Assembly: GCA_947473045.1 (NCBI GenBank)
Contig: CANJCO010000017.1
Coordinates: 1 to 64,000, forward strand
Source: Myxococcales bacterium
Lineage (GTDB): Bacteria > Myxococcota_A > Polyangia > Polyangiales > Polyangiaceae
Length of the DNA stretch: 64,000 nucleotides
Direction of reading: 5' to 3'
Shown in pieces: positions 42,592 to 52,537 of this stretch; the stretch's first letter is position 1; every line of letters starts with the position of its first letter. The translations under genes and the position numbers were made by a program. Below the pieces are notes generated by a model. That model did not search any database. It was given only the letters and a program-made list of their open reading frames with translations, and was not told the origin of the DNA.

Positions 42592-45500
42592 ATGACCGAC
42601 GTCCACCAACCGACCATTCCCACCCGCGACGTGCTCGAGCGACGCATCGGCTCGACGCTCCGGGGCAAATGGAAAGTAGACGCGCTGCTCGGCGCAGGCG
42701 GCATGGCCGCGGTGTATGCAGCCACGCATCGCAACGGACAACGCGCGGCGCTGAAGATCATGCACCCGGCACTCGCCGCTGACGATCGCCTCATCGAACG
42801 CTTCGTCAGCGAAGGCTACATCGCAAACAAGGTGTCGCACGCGTCGTGCGTCGCGGTGCTCGACGACGACATCACAGACGACGGCGCGCCCTTTTTGATC
42901 ATGGAGCTGCTCGAGGGCGAGACGGTTCGCGATTTCTGGAAGCGAACCGGGCGTCGCCTACCGATCGGCCAGGTCTTGCAGATCGCCGAGCGCGTACTCG
43001 ACTGCCTCGAGGCCTGCCACGGCGCGGGCATCGTTCACCGCGATCTGAAGCCCGCGAACGTTTACGTGACCACCGACGGCCGCATCAAGCTGCTCGACTT
43101 CGGCGTGGCGCTTGTCGAGGGCGGCGATGCCACGCCGGGCTTTGCCATGGGCACCCCCGCGTACATGGCGCCCGAGCAAGCCAAGGGGCGCGCCGAAAAA
43201 ATCGATCACCGCGTCGACATTTTTTCAATGGGCGCGTGCATGTATGCGCTCGCCTCAGGCAAGCGCGTCCACCGCGCGAAGACCGAGCAGGAATCGCTCA
43301 GGCTGGCGGCGACGACCCCCGCCCGCTCCGTGTCGACGGTGGCGCCTGACCTGCCGCTCGAGGTCATCAACCTCATCGATCGCGCCCTTTCGTGGAACGC
43401 CCACGATCGCTTCGCCTCGGCGCGCGAAATGAAGGTGGCCGTCACCTCCGCCCTTACGCGCGTGCAGCGCGTTTCGAACCGCGCGCCGTCGATGCGACCG
43501 GAGAGCTTCGACGACGACGAGGACTACACGCCCATGCACGGCACGCCCGTCGTCGATGCGACCAGCGCCGAGCGCGCCCGCGAGGGACTCGCGACGTTCG
43601 GCGACGCCGTTCAGCTCGGTGCACGCGAAGGCATCGACGCCCCGGAGGTGCGCGCCCTGCTCGACGGCGCGTTCGAGCAGCTCACCGCGTGGCTTTCGTA
43701 TCACTCGCCGCTCGGCGTGATCGTGCGACCATCCGGCCTGTATGCGTTCGGCAAGAGCGTGTGGCACCCCTCCGACGAGCTCGATTCGATCGCTCGCGAC
43801 CTGTTCGCCGCCGGCGTACGCAGCCTGCGGTTGAGCGTTGGCGTGCAGAGCGACGAGCTGCTGCGCCTGTCGCGACTGCTGGTCGATCGCCGCTCGCTGA
43901 CGCCAAACGAGGACCTCGGCACGGCCATCTGGGATCTCGCGCTGACCCACGTGCGCGCCGAGGTGGCGACGGGGTTCCGCATGGGAACCGCCGCGGAGCG
44001 CGAGGCGCACGGCGCTGCGTTCGAGGAGCTCGACGCGCTCGTCTCGCTCGCCCAGCGCAAATACGCCTTTAGCCTTTCGAACCCCAGCCTGCGCGCGCCG
44101 CGCCACCGGTCACCACTCGCGTTCGACGACGTCGCGCGATCGGCAGGCGGCGCGCAGCTCGAAGGCCCGAGCGATCTGCTCGCCGAGCGTCACCTCGACC
44201 TGTGCGCCGACGCGATGCTCGACGCCGCCCGCCACAACGAGGTTGCCGTCGTGCTCGACGCGCTTCGGCGCTCGTCGATTCGAGCGCTCTCACAGCGGCG
44301 GCACACTTCGGTGATGGCCTCGGCGCAGGGCCTGTCACGCCGCCTACGCGAGCTGGTCGGTCCGGCCGACGCTCCGCGTGTCGAAGGTGCGATCAGCCGC
44401 GCTCTGTTTGGCAAACACGCCTTGGTCGCCGCGCTCGCAAACCTCGACGAGCAAACCAAGCCGGTGCTCGACGTAACGCTTGGCGAGCTCGCGCCAGAAG
44501 ACGCGGTCGCGGCGTTGATCGCGCTGCGCCGCCCGTTGTCCGAGACAGGCGCAGCGATGCTGCTCGACACTTGCGGCGAAGCGTTGCGCGGTCGCGAGAG
44601 CGAAGTCGTGCAGCGCGCGACCCGATCTTCGAGCGGAGTGCGACGCGCCGTCGCCAGCTGGCTGTCGTCGACGGGGCACGGTTCGCTCGCGAGCTCCCTG
44701 GCTGCCGTCGCGCCGATGCCGCTCGCCCATGCGGTGCGCCCCGGTGCGTGCGCCGACGAAGCGCTGATCGTGGCGCTGCGCGACCTCGTGACGATGGCCG
44801 ATGCCCGCCAGCAGGCGACACCTGCCTACGAGCGCGCGATTGCCGATGCCGCCGCGGCGGTCGCTCGCATGCCGACCGCGAGCGGGACGCTGTCGATCGA
44901 GTTTGCGGACGGCGTCGTGTTCATCAACGGCGCACTCGCGCAGCTGTCCGCCGATGGCTTCGCCGCGGCTCAAACCCTCGCAGCGTCGCTCGTGCGCCGC
45001 GATCGGTCGCGGGCTATCAGTCTCCCGCGCGACGCTTCGGGCGACGACTTCCGCACCTTCGGAGTCGATCTCGCCACCACCGGCGGCGGCTCGCGCATTC
45101 GCCTCTCTGCGCTCTCAGACGTCGCGCGCCTGCAGGGCCTCGAGGCCGACCGCCCAACCCTCGAACAGCGTGTGACGCGAGCGTACTGCTCCGCCGTGCT
45201 TTCGCTCCGCGCGCTCCCGGCGGTTTCGCGCGCAAACCTGCCCGCAGCCCGCAGAGCGCTCGTGCACGCGGCCCAGGAACTGGTCGACTGCTCGGAGCCG
45301 ATGACCCCCGCGTTTTTGGGCCCCGCCTATCAGACCGTCGATACGAGCAACGCAGGGCGCGCGGCCTCGACCTGCCTGCTCGCGATCGCGGCTGCGCGGG
45401 AGTCGACGACTGACGTTTCGGCTCTGCTCGACGTCGCTCTCGGCGCGCTGCTCAGCGATGTGAGCCGCACGGCCACGCTCGTTGGTATGGGCTGGGCCGA

Positions 45501-47553
45501 CGCGGAGCGCGGCGCGCCGATCGTGATCGCGCGGGAGGCCGCGAACCTGCGGGGCGGCCGTCCCGCCCGCGAGACAGGCGCGCCGCTGCTCGCATCCCGC
45601 ATCGTGCGCGCGGCGAGGCGGCTCGTCGATTTGCGTGCGGACGATCCGCAGCTCATCCTCGATGAAGTGATCGCGGCCATCGCTCGCGATCTGCTCGACC
45701 CTGCAGACGTGAGCGCGCTGCGCGCGGTCGTCGCCGGACTCGGCGTACTGCCTGCCGGCACGATCGTCGAGCTGTCTACGGGCGAAAGCGCCGAGGTGCT
45801 CGAAGCAAACGAAGAAAACGGGCTCAGGCCGCGCGTTCGCATCACGGCCGATGCGTCAGGTCAGGCGGTTCAAGGCGGCCCCAGCCTCGAGCTCGACTCC
45901 GAAGACGAGATCGTCATTCGCCGCGCGCTCACGATCGACGGATGGAAATCCGGGCGATCTCAGGCGCCGCCAGTGTTGCCGCCCAAGCCCGAACCGAAGA
46001 CACCCATAAGCCCGATCGCCGCCGCACCGCGGGTACAGACCTCCGTCGAGCGGCCCGCACCGACGGCGAAGGGCGATCTCAACACGACGCCGCTGCCCCA
46101 CGTTCTCGCCTACATGCTCGACCGCGAGCTGACCGGCACGGTCGAAATCAGCGAGGCCGACGGCGCCTCGCATCTCGTCGCGTTTTCCCGCGGCGCGCCG
46201 ATCCGAGCGGTGACGGGCCGCCTGCTCGCGCCCCTCGGCGCCTACCTCGTTTCAGCGGGTCTCCTCACCGACGCCGACGCGGCGAACGCCGTCACGCGCG
46301 CCAAGCTCGCGCGAACGCCACTCGGTCAATACCTGGTAGCAAACGACCTGCTGGCGCGCGTCGATCTGCTGCGGGCCCTCGAGCTTCAGGTGCGGCGCAA
46401 GCTCGCGGCGCTGGCGAACGTAGCGAACGGCGCGACGTTTGCATTCTACAAGCATGTCGACCTGCTCGGCGCGCCGGCCGGCCCGGAGACGCTCGAGGTC
46501 GATCCGCTCGACGCTATTTTCGATTGCGTGCGCGTCTGGCGCGATCAGGATCGCATGCGCGCGACGCTCGCAGCCTATGCCGACGTGCCGCTCGCGCTGC
46601 ACGCCGACTCGCGCATCGACCTCATCGATCTGACGACCGCGGAGCGCGCCCTGCTCGCAGAGCTGCGCGCGGTTCCGCGAACCCTCGCCCAGTTGTGGGA
46701 GCGCCCTGTCGCCGACAGCGCCGTCATTCTTTCGACCGCGTACATGCTCGTCATCACGCGCCAGATCCGGACCGACGCGCAGGCAAAACCCCCTCTTGGC
46801 GGACGCGCGACGAGCGAGTCAGAAGAGCGCCCGTCCACCTTCCCGGATCGCCCGTCGAGCGTGTTCGCGGTGCCACCGCTGCCCGTGCGAAGCGCAGCGC
46901 CGCCGCCGTTGCCGCCCCGCGCCGCCGCGAGGCCTGCGTCGCCATCGCAGCGCATCGCCGCGCCTCCCGCCTCCGCCCGTGCGCCCGCGCTCCCCCAGCG
47001 CGTCATCGCGCCGTCGATCAGCGCGCCGTCGATGCCCGAGGCTGCGCCATCTTCAAGGCGTCCGGAGGCTCCCCCGCCGAACGCTTCGATCCAGAGGCCC
47101 GCGCCTGTCGTTCCGAAAGACTCCGAGCCGCCGTCGTCGCGCTCGCTGGGCACCAAGCCTCCGCGAAAGCGCAACGAAGCCACTGTGCGCGAGGTCGAAA
47201 AGGCCGATCAGGCGCTCGGGCGCAAAGACATCGCAAACGCAGAGCGCGTGGCGTTGAAGGCGCAGCTCAACGACAGTCGCGACCCCGATCTCAACGCGCT
47301 CGTCATTTGGATTCGAGCGCTGGCGGGAAGTTTGAAGGTGCCTTCGGCGATCGAGGAAATGAACCGCATCATCGTCGATTCGCCCGAGTGCACGCGCGCG
47401 CGGCTGTATCGCGGCAAGCTCTACAAGCGCGACAACAAGCTCAAGGAGGCCGCCGCCGACTTTGAGTACGTCTGCGCAGTAGAGCCCGCCCAGAAGGAAG
47501 CCAGCAACGAGCTGAAGCTTCTGCAGCTGACCATGAAGCTCGGCCGACGCTGA
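42592..47553 (+). CDS. Very large Ser/Thr protein kinase with PATAN/DUF4388-like and TPR C-terminal regions
   Basis: 1,653 residues. A complete Hanks kinase lies at ~25-300: LLGAGGMAAVY, K55, HRD 149-151, DFG 169-171, APE 193-195. A central region of ~850 residues is Ala/Arg/Leu-rich and helical without a family I can name. At ~1160-1340 a PATAN/DUF4388-type domain is likely (GDLNTTPLPHVLAYMLDRELTGTVEIS, in parts; LVAFSRGAPIRAV). A Pro-rich linker (~1400-1530) ends in TPR-like repeats (ARLYRGKLYKRDNKLKEAAADFEYV). No membrane segment is seen. PATAN domains recur in gliding and polarity regulators, so a role in cell organisation is possible (inference). Confidence 0.85.
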   Translation: MTDVHQPTIPTRDVLERRIGSTLRGKWKVDALLGAGGMAAVYAATHRNGQRAALKIMHPALAADDRLIERFVSEGYIANKVSHASCVAVLDDDITDDGAPFLIMELLEGETVRDFWKRTGRRLPIGQVLQIAERVLDCLEACHGAGIVHRDLKPANVYVTTDGRIKLLDFGVALVEGGDATPGFAMGTPAYMAPEQAKGRAEKIDHRVDIFSMGACMYALASGKRVHRAKTEQESLRLAATTPARSVSTVAPDLPLEVINLIDRALSWNAHDRFASAREMKVAVTSALTRVQRVSNRAPSMRPESFDDDEDYTPMHGTPVVDATSAERAREGLATFGDAVQLGAREGIDAPEVRALLDGAFEQLTAWLSYHSPLGVIVRPSGLYAFGKSVWHPSDELDSIARDLFAAGVRSLRLSVGVQSDELLRLSRLLVDRRSLTPNEDLGTAIWDLALTHVRAEVATGFRMGTAAEREAHGAAFEELDALVSLAQRKYAFSLSNPSLRAPRHRSPLAFDDVARSAGGAQLEGPSDLLAERHLDLCADAMLDAARHNEVAVVLDALRRSSIRALSQRRHTSVMASAQGLSRRLRELVGPADAPRVEGAISRALFGKHALVAALANLDEQTKPVLDVTLGELAPEDAVAALIALRRPLSETGAAMLLDTCGEALRGRESEVVQRATRSSSGVRRAVASWLSSTGHGSLASSLAAVAPMPLAHAVRPGACADEALIVALRDLVTMADARQQATPAYERAIADAAAAVARMPTASGTLSIEFADGVVFINGALAQLSADGFAAAQTLAASLVRRDRSRAISLPRDASGDDFRTFGVDLATTGGGSRIRLSALSDVARLQGLEADRPTLEQRVTRAYCSAVLSLRALPAVSRANLPAARRALVHAAQELVDCSEPMTPAFLGPAYQTVDTSNAGRAASTCLLAIAAARESTTDVSALLDVALGALLSDVSRTATLVGMGWADAERGAPIVIAREAANLRGGRPARETGAPLLASRIVRAARRLVDLRADDPQLILDEVIAAIARDLLDPADVSALRAVVAGLGVLPAGTIVELSTGESAEVLEANEENGLRPRVRITADASGQAVQGGPSLELDSEDEIVIRRALTIDGWKSGRSQAPPVLPPKPEPKTPISPIAAAPRVQTSVERPAPTAKGDLNTTPLPHVLAYMLDRELTGTVEISEADGASHLVAFSRGAPIRAVTGRLLAPLGAYLVSAGLLTDADAANAVTRAKLARTPLGQYLVANDLLARVDLLRALELQVRRKLAALANVANGATFAFYKHVDLLGAPAGPETLEVDPLDAIFDCVRVWRDQDRMRATLAAYADVPLALHADSRIDLIDLTTAERALLAELRAVPRTLAQLWERPVADSAVILSTAYMLVITRQIRTDAQAKPPLGGRATSESEERPSTFPDRPSSVFAVPPLPVRSAAPPPLPPRAAARPASPSQRIAAPPASARAPALPQRVIAPSISAPSMPEAAPSSRRPEAPPPNASIQRPAPVVPKDSEPPSSRSLGTKPPRKRNEATVREVEKADQALGRKDIANAERVALKAQLNDSRDPDLNALVIWIRALAGSLKVPSAIEEMNRIIVDSPECTRARLYRGKLYKRDNKLKEAAADFEYVCAVEPAQKEASNELKLLQLTMKLGRR

Positions 47554-47603
47554 TCGCCCCGCGGCGAAAGCACGCCGCGTCGATTGCGCCTATACTGCGC
47601 GCG

Positions 47604-48269
47604 ATGACTCGAACGCTGCTCTCGCTCGCGCTGCTCGCGTGCGCATGTGACAAGGCTGATCGACCCACGCCGGCGCCCGCCCTGCCCGAGCCTTCCGCCG
47701 CAACGCTCAGCGCCCCGGCCGACGCTTCGATCGCGCCTGCCCTTGCGGTAGCCATCCCGCATCCGGCGCCTTCGGCCAGCGCGACGCAAGCTGCCACTTC
47801 GCGCGCGCTGCCGCCCGCAGCAAGCGCAGCTACGCCCGTCGATGCTGCGGCACCGGTTTCGGCAGCGACCGTCGCGCCCGGCGTGGGAATGCATTTCGAC
47901 GCGCCGTCGTTCGCGGTCGACGCACCGGCGCCCGCCGCGTGCGACAAAGGTGCAGTCTGCACATTTACGGTACGCGTCACCGCGAAAGACGAATTTCACG
48001 TGAACAAGGACTACCCCTACAAGCTCAAGATGGAAGACGCGGCGGGCGGAGACTTCGCGGGGCGCGACACGCAGGGCAAAAACGTCTTCTCCAAGTCGGC
48101 AGGCGACTTCGCGCTCGACGGCGAAAAGTCCGGCGTGATGACCGTGCGCGTCACGGCCGCAAGCAGCGGCCCCATGGCGCTCACGGGCACGCTCAAGCTC
48201 AGCGTCTGCAACGCCGCGAACTGCATGCTCGAGCAGGCGCAGGTGCACGTCACGGTGCCGGTTCGGTGA
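47604..48269 (+). CDS. Lipoprotein with DsbD N-terminal-like beta domain
   Basis: 221 residues. A lipobox ends at LLAC (Cys13). A ~80-residue Ala/Pro/Ser linker leads to a C-terminal beta-sandwich-like domain containing CDKGAVCTF, EFHVNKDYPYKLKME and SVCNAANCMLEQ. The HVNxDYP wording and the terminal Cys pair resemble the periplasmic N-terminal domain of thiol:disulfide interchange protein DsbD, but this is a weak assignment. The stop overlaps the start of the PLD-like gene (GTGA). Confidence 0.65.
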   Translation: MTRTLLSLALLACACDKADRPTPAPALPEPSAATLSAPADASIAPALAVAIPHPAPSASATQAATSRALPPAASAATPVDAAAPVSAATVAPGVGMHFDAPSFAVDAPAPAACDKGAVCTFTVRVTAKDEFHVNKDYPYKLKMEDAAGGDFAGRDTQGKNVFSKSAGDFALDGEKSGVMTVRVTAASSGPMALTGTLKLSVCNAANCMLEQAQVHVTVPVR

Positions 48270-48874
48270 AGCGCACCGCGCGCGTTGAGCTCATTTTCGG
48301 AAAGGAGCACTACGACGCGCTCGTGCTCGGCACGATCCTCAAGGCGCGGACGAGCGTGTGGATCGCGACGGCCAACGTGAAGGAGATGATGCACGAAGCG
48401 CCCATCGGCTCGGCGGCGCGCGCGCGCGGAAAGTTCATCTCGATTCTGGAGTCGCTCCGCGACATGGCGAAGCGGGGCGTCGAGATACGACTCCTGCACG
48501 CAGGCGCGCCGTCCGGCCCGTTTCGCGCGGCGCTCGCCAAACACAAGCCGCTCGCAGAGCCGCACTTCCAGATGCGTCAATGTCCGCGCGTGCACTTGAA
48601 AATCATCGCGGCGGACGGCGCCAAACTCTACCTGGGCAGCGCCAACTTCACGGGCGCCGGGCTCGGCGCGAAAGGCGAAGGGCGGCGCAATTTCGAGCTC
48701 GGAATGCTCACCGACGACGACGTAATGCTCGACCAGACGCAGGCGCATTTCGACGCCATCTGGCAGGGCAAAGAGTGTGCATCCTGCAAGATTCGGCCGC
48801 TGTGCCCGAGGCCGCTCGACACGCCCGCCAAGGCCACGCGGCCAAGGCGGGTCGCACCCAAAAAGACTGGCTGA
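48266..48874 (+). CDS. Phospholipase D-like protein with a single HKD motif
   Basis: 202 residues from a GTG that overlaps the previous stop. One HxKx4D motif (VHLKIIAAD) is followed by YLGSANFTGAG, the GSxN part of the PLD signature; the N-terminal half has the matching strand order (VWIATANVKE). Single-motif members such as Nuc act as homodimers on DNA or phospholipid. A C-terminal cluster CASCKIRPLC and a basic tail follow, perhaps binding metal or nucleic acid. No signal peptide, so a cytoplasmic nuclease is the better guess. Confidence 0.78.
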   Translation: MKRTARVELIFGKEHYDALVLGTILKARTSVWIATANVKEMMHEAPIGSAARARGKFISILESLRDMAKRGVEIRLLHAGAPSGPFRAALAKHKPLAEPHFQMRQCPRVHLKIIAADGAKLYLGSANFTGAGLGAKGEGRRNFELGMLTDDDVMLDQTQAHFDAIWQGKECASCKIRPLCPRPLDTPAKATRPRRVAPKKTG

Positions 48875-50038
48875 TCAGGCTCGCTCGACCAGGCCCGCCG
48901 CGCCCATGCCGCCGCCGATGCACATGGTCACGATCGCGCGCCGCTGCCCGCGACGCCGCAGCTCATAGAGCGCCGAGGCCACAAGCTTAGCGCCGGTGCA
49001 GCCGAGCGGATGACCGAGCGCGATGGCTCCGCCGTTGACGTTCAGCTTCTCGTCGGGAATGCCGAGGGTACGCTGGCAGTAAACGGCCTGGCTGGCGAAC
49101 GCCTCGTTCATCTCGATAAGGTCGATGTCGGCGATGGTGAGGCCGGTCTTCGCGAGCAGCTTCTGAACCGACGGGATCGGGCCGATGCCCATGATGGATG
49201 GATCGACACCCGCGGTCACGAACGCACGGAAAATTCCGAGCGGAGCGACACCCAGTTTGTCCGCGGTCTCGCGGCTCGTGAGGATCGCGGCGGCGGCGCC
49301 GTCAGACAGCGGCGACGCGTTTCCAGGCGTGACCGAGCCGGTCGTCGAAAACGCAGGCTTGAGCTGCGACAGCCCCTCGAGGGTGGTGTCGGGACGCGGG
49401 AGCTCATCGCGATCGAAGGTGAACTCGACGCGCTCGTTGCCCGCGAACTTTACGCCCTTGACCGCGACGATCTCGTCCTTGAAGCGGCCCGCTTCGATCG
49501 CGGCCGAAGCCTTCTTCTGGCTGCCGAGCGCGAACGCGTCCTGATCGGCGCGCGAGATGCCGAAGCGGCGCGCGACGTTCTCGGCGGTGATCCCCATGGG
49601 GGTGTAAACGTCGGGGCAGCGCGCCATCGCCTCGGGCGACGCGCTCAGCTTGTTGCCAGTCATCGGCACCATGCTCATCGACTCGACTCCGCCGGCGATG
49701 ACGATGTCGGCCGAACCAATCGCGATGGCTCCGGCTCCGAGCGCGAGGGCCTGCAGCCCGCTCGAACAGAACCGGTTGATGGTCATCGCGCTCGACTCCT
49801 GCGGCAGACCGCCGAGCATGCCTGCGACGCGCGCCACGTTGAGGCCCTGCTCGCCCTCGGGCATCGCGCAGCCGAGCACGAAATCTTCGACGAGATCGGG
49901 AGTGACCTGCGGAACGCGGGCAAGCAGCGCGCGAATCACCTCGCCCGCGAGCTCATCGGGGCGCTTGTGCGCAAGCGATCCCTTGAGCGCGCGACCGACG
50001 GCAGAGCGAACGGCCTCGAGAATGACAATTTCTTTCAT
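48875..50038 (-). CDS. fadA: Acetyl-CoA acyltransferase (thiolase)
   Basis: 387 residues with the three thiolase signatures: nucleophile C91 in NRFCSSGLQA, MNEAFAS and the second catalytic Cys in VTMCIGGGMGAAG, plus LGHPLGCTGAK. It performs the last, chain-shortening step of fatty acid beta-oxidation. It lies 20 bp downstream of the fadN-like gene on the same strand, the classic pairing of thiolase with the hydratase/dehydrogenase subunit. Confidence 0.94.
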   Translation of the reverse strand: MKEIVILEAVRSAVGRALKGSLAHKRPDELAGEVIRALLARVPQVTPDLVEDFVLGCAMPEGEQGLNVARVAGMLGGLPQESSAMTINRFCSSGLQALALGAGAIAIGSADIVIAGGVESMSMVPMTGNKLSASPEAMARCPDVYTPMGITAENVARRFGISRADQDAFALGSQKKASAAIEAGRFKDEIVAVKGVKFAGNERVEFTFDRDELPRPDTTLEGLSQLKPAFSTTGSVTPGNASPLSDGAAAAILTSRETADKLGVAPLGIFRAFVTAGVDPSIMGIGPIPSVQKLLAKTGLTIADIDLIEMNEAFASQAVYCQRTLGIPDEKLNVNGGAIALGHPLGCTGAKLVASALYELRRRGQRRAIVTMCIGGGMGAAGLVERA

Positions 50039-50058
50039 GGCTCTTTCTCCGCTCTCTC

Positions 50059-52431
50059 TTAGTTACGCAGGGGCTTGTTGTTCATCAGCATGTGCTGCAT
50101 GCGTTCCTGGCTCTTCGGCTCGCCACACAGGCTCACGAAGGCCTCCCGCTCCAGCTCAAGCATCTCGTCTTCGGTGACCTCTCTCGACGCCCCGCCCTTG
50201 CCCCCGCACAGAACGGCTGCGAGCTTGCCCGCGATCTTGCCGTCGTGCTCGGTGGCATAGCCGCCGGCAACGAGGGTCGAGACCATCATCTCGAGCGTGG
50301 CGATTCCGCTCTCGCCAGGAAGGGTGAACGCGCGGGGCGTAGGCGGGTGATACCCGGCCTCGGCGAGGCCAATCGCGCGGCACTTCGCCTCGGTGACGAT
50401 ACGCGCGCGATCGAACGAAACGCCGTCGGTGCGACGGAAGTACCCAAAGTGCTTCCCCTCCTCGGCGCTGGTGGCGACCTTGGCGAGCGCGATGTTCTTG
50501 AAGACCTGCGTGACGTACTCGTACGTGCTCACGTTGGCGCCCTCGGGAATGCCCTCGAGTGCGCGCCAAAGCATGTTGAGGTTGCCCGCCCCGCCCGGAA
50601 TCAGGCCGACTGCGACTTCGACGAGTCCCGAGTAGGTCTCCGCAGCGGCCTGCACCGCGTCACCGGCAAAGCACAGCTCGAGCCCGCCGCCGAGCGTCAT
50701 CCCGAAGGGGGCGATGACGACAGGCACCCGCGCGTACTTGAGGCGCTGCGTGGCGTATTGATAGCCTTTGACCATATCGCGAATCGTGTCCCATTGACCC
50801 TGGCTCGCGGCCATCACCACCAGGAACAGATTGGCGCCTACGCAGAAGTGCTCCCCCTGATTGGCAATTACCAGTGCGCGAAAATCCTGCTCGGCGCGCG
50901 CTGCAGAGTCGTGAAGCATCTTGATGACGTCGGGGTCGATGCTGTTGGCCTTCGTCTTGAACGAAAGGCCGAGCACGCCATCGCCGAGATCCCAGGCCTC
51001 GGCGCCGTCGTTCTTGAGCACGGGAGCCTGACCGCGCTTGAGTATGTCGAACGTGGCGTTTCGCGGGTCTACGCGGCGCTTGACGTAGGCGGCCTTCTCG
51101 AGGTCCCAGATTTCGTCACCCTTGTAGAATGAAGTCGCGCCCGCCGCCTTCATCTTGCGAATCGACTCCGGCAGCGAGATTCCGTCTGCCTCCATGCGCT
51201 CCACAGTGGCCGCGAAGCCGAGCGCATCCCAGGTCTCGAACGGACCCATCTCCCAGTTGTATCCCCACTTCATCGCGTCGTCGACGCTCACCACGTCGCC
51301 GGCGATCTCGGGAATGCGCCGAGCCGAATAGGCGAGCGAGCGCGAAAGCACCTTCCACGCAAACTGGCCGGTCTTGCCCTGATCGGCGACAAGCTTCACA
51401 AGCCGGGCTGCGGTGTCTTCGATCTTCGAAATCGACTTGGTGGCGGCCTTGATCGCCTCATCTCCGCCCTTGGCCCTGTATTCGAGGGCGTGGGGGTCGA
51501 AGGTTTGGATGTCCTTGCCGACCTTCTTGTAAAACCCGCCTTTGGTCTTGTTGCCGAGCAGCTTTTTGTCGGCCATGGCGCGGATAAACGACGGCACCTC
51601 AAAGACAGCGCGCTCTTCGTCACCGGTCAGGGCTGCGTGGCAATTGTCGGCCACGTGAATAAACGTATCGAGGCCGACGAGATCGGCCGTTCGAAAGCTC
51701 GCGCTGCGGGGATGGCCCATGGGCGCGCCGGTGATGTTGTCGACGTCTTCCGGGGTGAGCCCGTCGGTCAGCATCTGGTGAATACCCACCATCATGGCGT
51801 GCGTGCCGATGCGATTGCCAATGAAGTTCGGCGTGTCTTTGCCGACAACAATGCCTTTGCCGAGTTGGTCCTCGCCGAAGCGGCGAATCGCCTCGAGCGT
51901 GGCGGGCGCAGTATCGGGGCCGCACACGAGCTCGAGCAGCTTCATGTAGCGAACCGGGTTGAAGAAGTGCATCACGATAAAGCGCTGCTTGAAGCCCTCG
52001 CTGCGCCCCTCGACCATCTCGGCGATGCGCAGCCCGCTCGTGTTCGACGCGACGATCGCGTGCGCCGGCAACACGGCTTCGAGCTTGGCGAAGAGCGCCT
52101 GCTTCGGCGCGAGCTTCTCGATGATGGCCTCGACCACGAGATCGCAGCCGGCCAGCTTTTCGAGGTGATCTTCTACGTTGCCGGTCGACACGAGGCGCGC
52201 CCCGCTCTTGTGAAAGAACGCGGCAGGGCGGGCCTTTGTGGCCTTGTCGAGCCCGCCGATCGCGAACCGGCTGCGCGCGGCCGGATCGCCCTTCTCGGCG
52301 TCGGAAAGACCCGGCGGCACGATGTCGAGCAGCACGACCTCGATGCCCGCGTTGGCGAGGTGCGCGGCGATGCCGCTCCCCATGACTCCGGCGCCGATGA
52401 CACCGACCTTGCGAATCACGCTCTGGCTCAT
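50059..52431 (-). CDS. fadN: 3-hydroxyacyl-CoA dehydrogenase / enoyl-CoA hydratase, FadN type
   Basis: 790 residues from the ATG at 52431. The dehydrogenase half comes first (Rossmann GVIGAGVMGSGIAAHLANAG; catalytic His in MHFFNPVRYMKLLELV), followed by a second C-terminal dehydrogenase unit and then the crotonase half (FGMTLGGGLELCFAGDAVQA; GLVEVAVGLIPGGAGN). This order is reversed relative to FadB/FadJ and matches FadN. It carries out the hydration and oxidation steps of beta-oxidation, with the downstream thiolase completing the cycle. A TTG/GTG extension upstream has no homology. Confidence 0.92.
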   Translation of the reverse strand: MSQSVIRKVGVIGAGVMGSGIAAHLANAGIEVVLLDIVPPGLSDAEKGDPAARSRFAIGGLDKATKARPAAFFHKSGARLVSTGNVEDHLEKLAGCDLVVEAIIEKLAPKQALFAKLEAVLPAHAIVASNTSGLRIAEMVEGRSEGFKQRFIVMHFFNPVRYMKLLELVCGPDTAPATLEAIRRFGEDQLGKGIVVGKDTPNFIGNRIGTHAMMVGIHQMLTDGLTPEDVDNITGAPMGHPRSASFRTADLVGLDTFIHVADNCHAALTGDEERAVFEVPSFIRAMADKKLLGNKTKGGFYKKVGKDIQTFDPHALEYRAKGGDEAIKAATKSISKIEDTAARLVKLVADQGKTGQFAWKVLSRSLAYSARRIPEIAGDVVSVDDAMKWGYNWEMGPFETWDALGFAATVERMEADGISLPESIRKMKAAGATSFYKGDEIWDLEKAAYVKRRVDPRNATFDILKRGQAPVLKNDGAEAWDLGDGVLGLSFKTKANSIDPDVIKMLHDSAARAEQDFRALVIANQGEHFCVGANLFLVVMAASQGQWDTIRDMVKGYQYATQRLKYARVPVVIAPFGMTLGGGLELCFAGDAVQAAAETYSGLVEVAVGLIPGGAGNLNMLWRALEGIPEGANVSTYEYVTQVFKNIALAKVATSAEEGKHFGYFRRTDGVSFDRARIVTEAKCRAIGLAEAGYHPPTPRAFTLPGESGIATLEMMVSTLVAGGYATEHDGKIAGKLAAVLCGGKGGASREVTEDEMLELEREAFVSLCGEPKSQERMQHMLMNNKPLRN

Positions 52432-52537
52432 GCAGATCTCCGTGGGATGCGCGCCACGCGCAAGCGGGCGACGCGAGGACTGTAGTCGCGAGTTGGATGC
52501 ACGCGCAACGCACCGCGTCGCGAAGGCGCCGGAAGGC

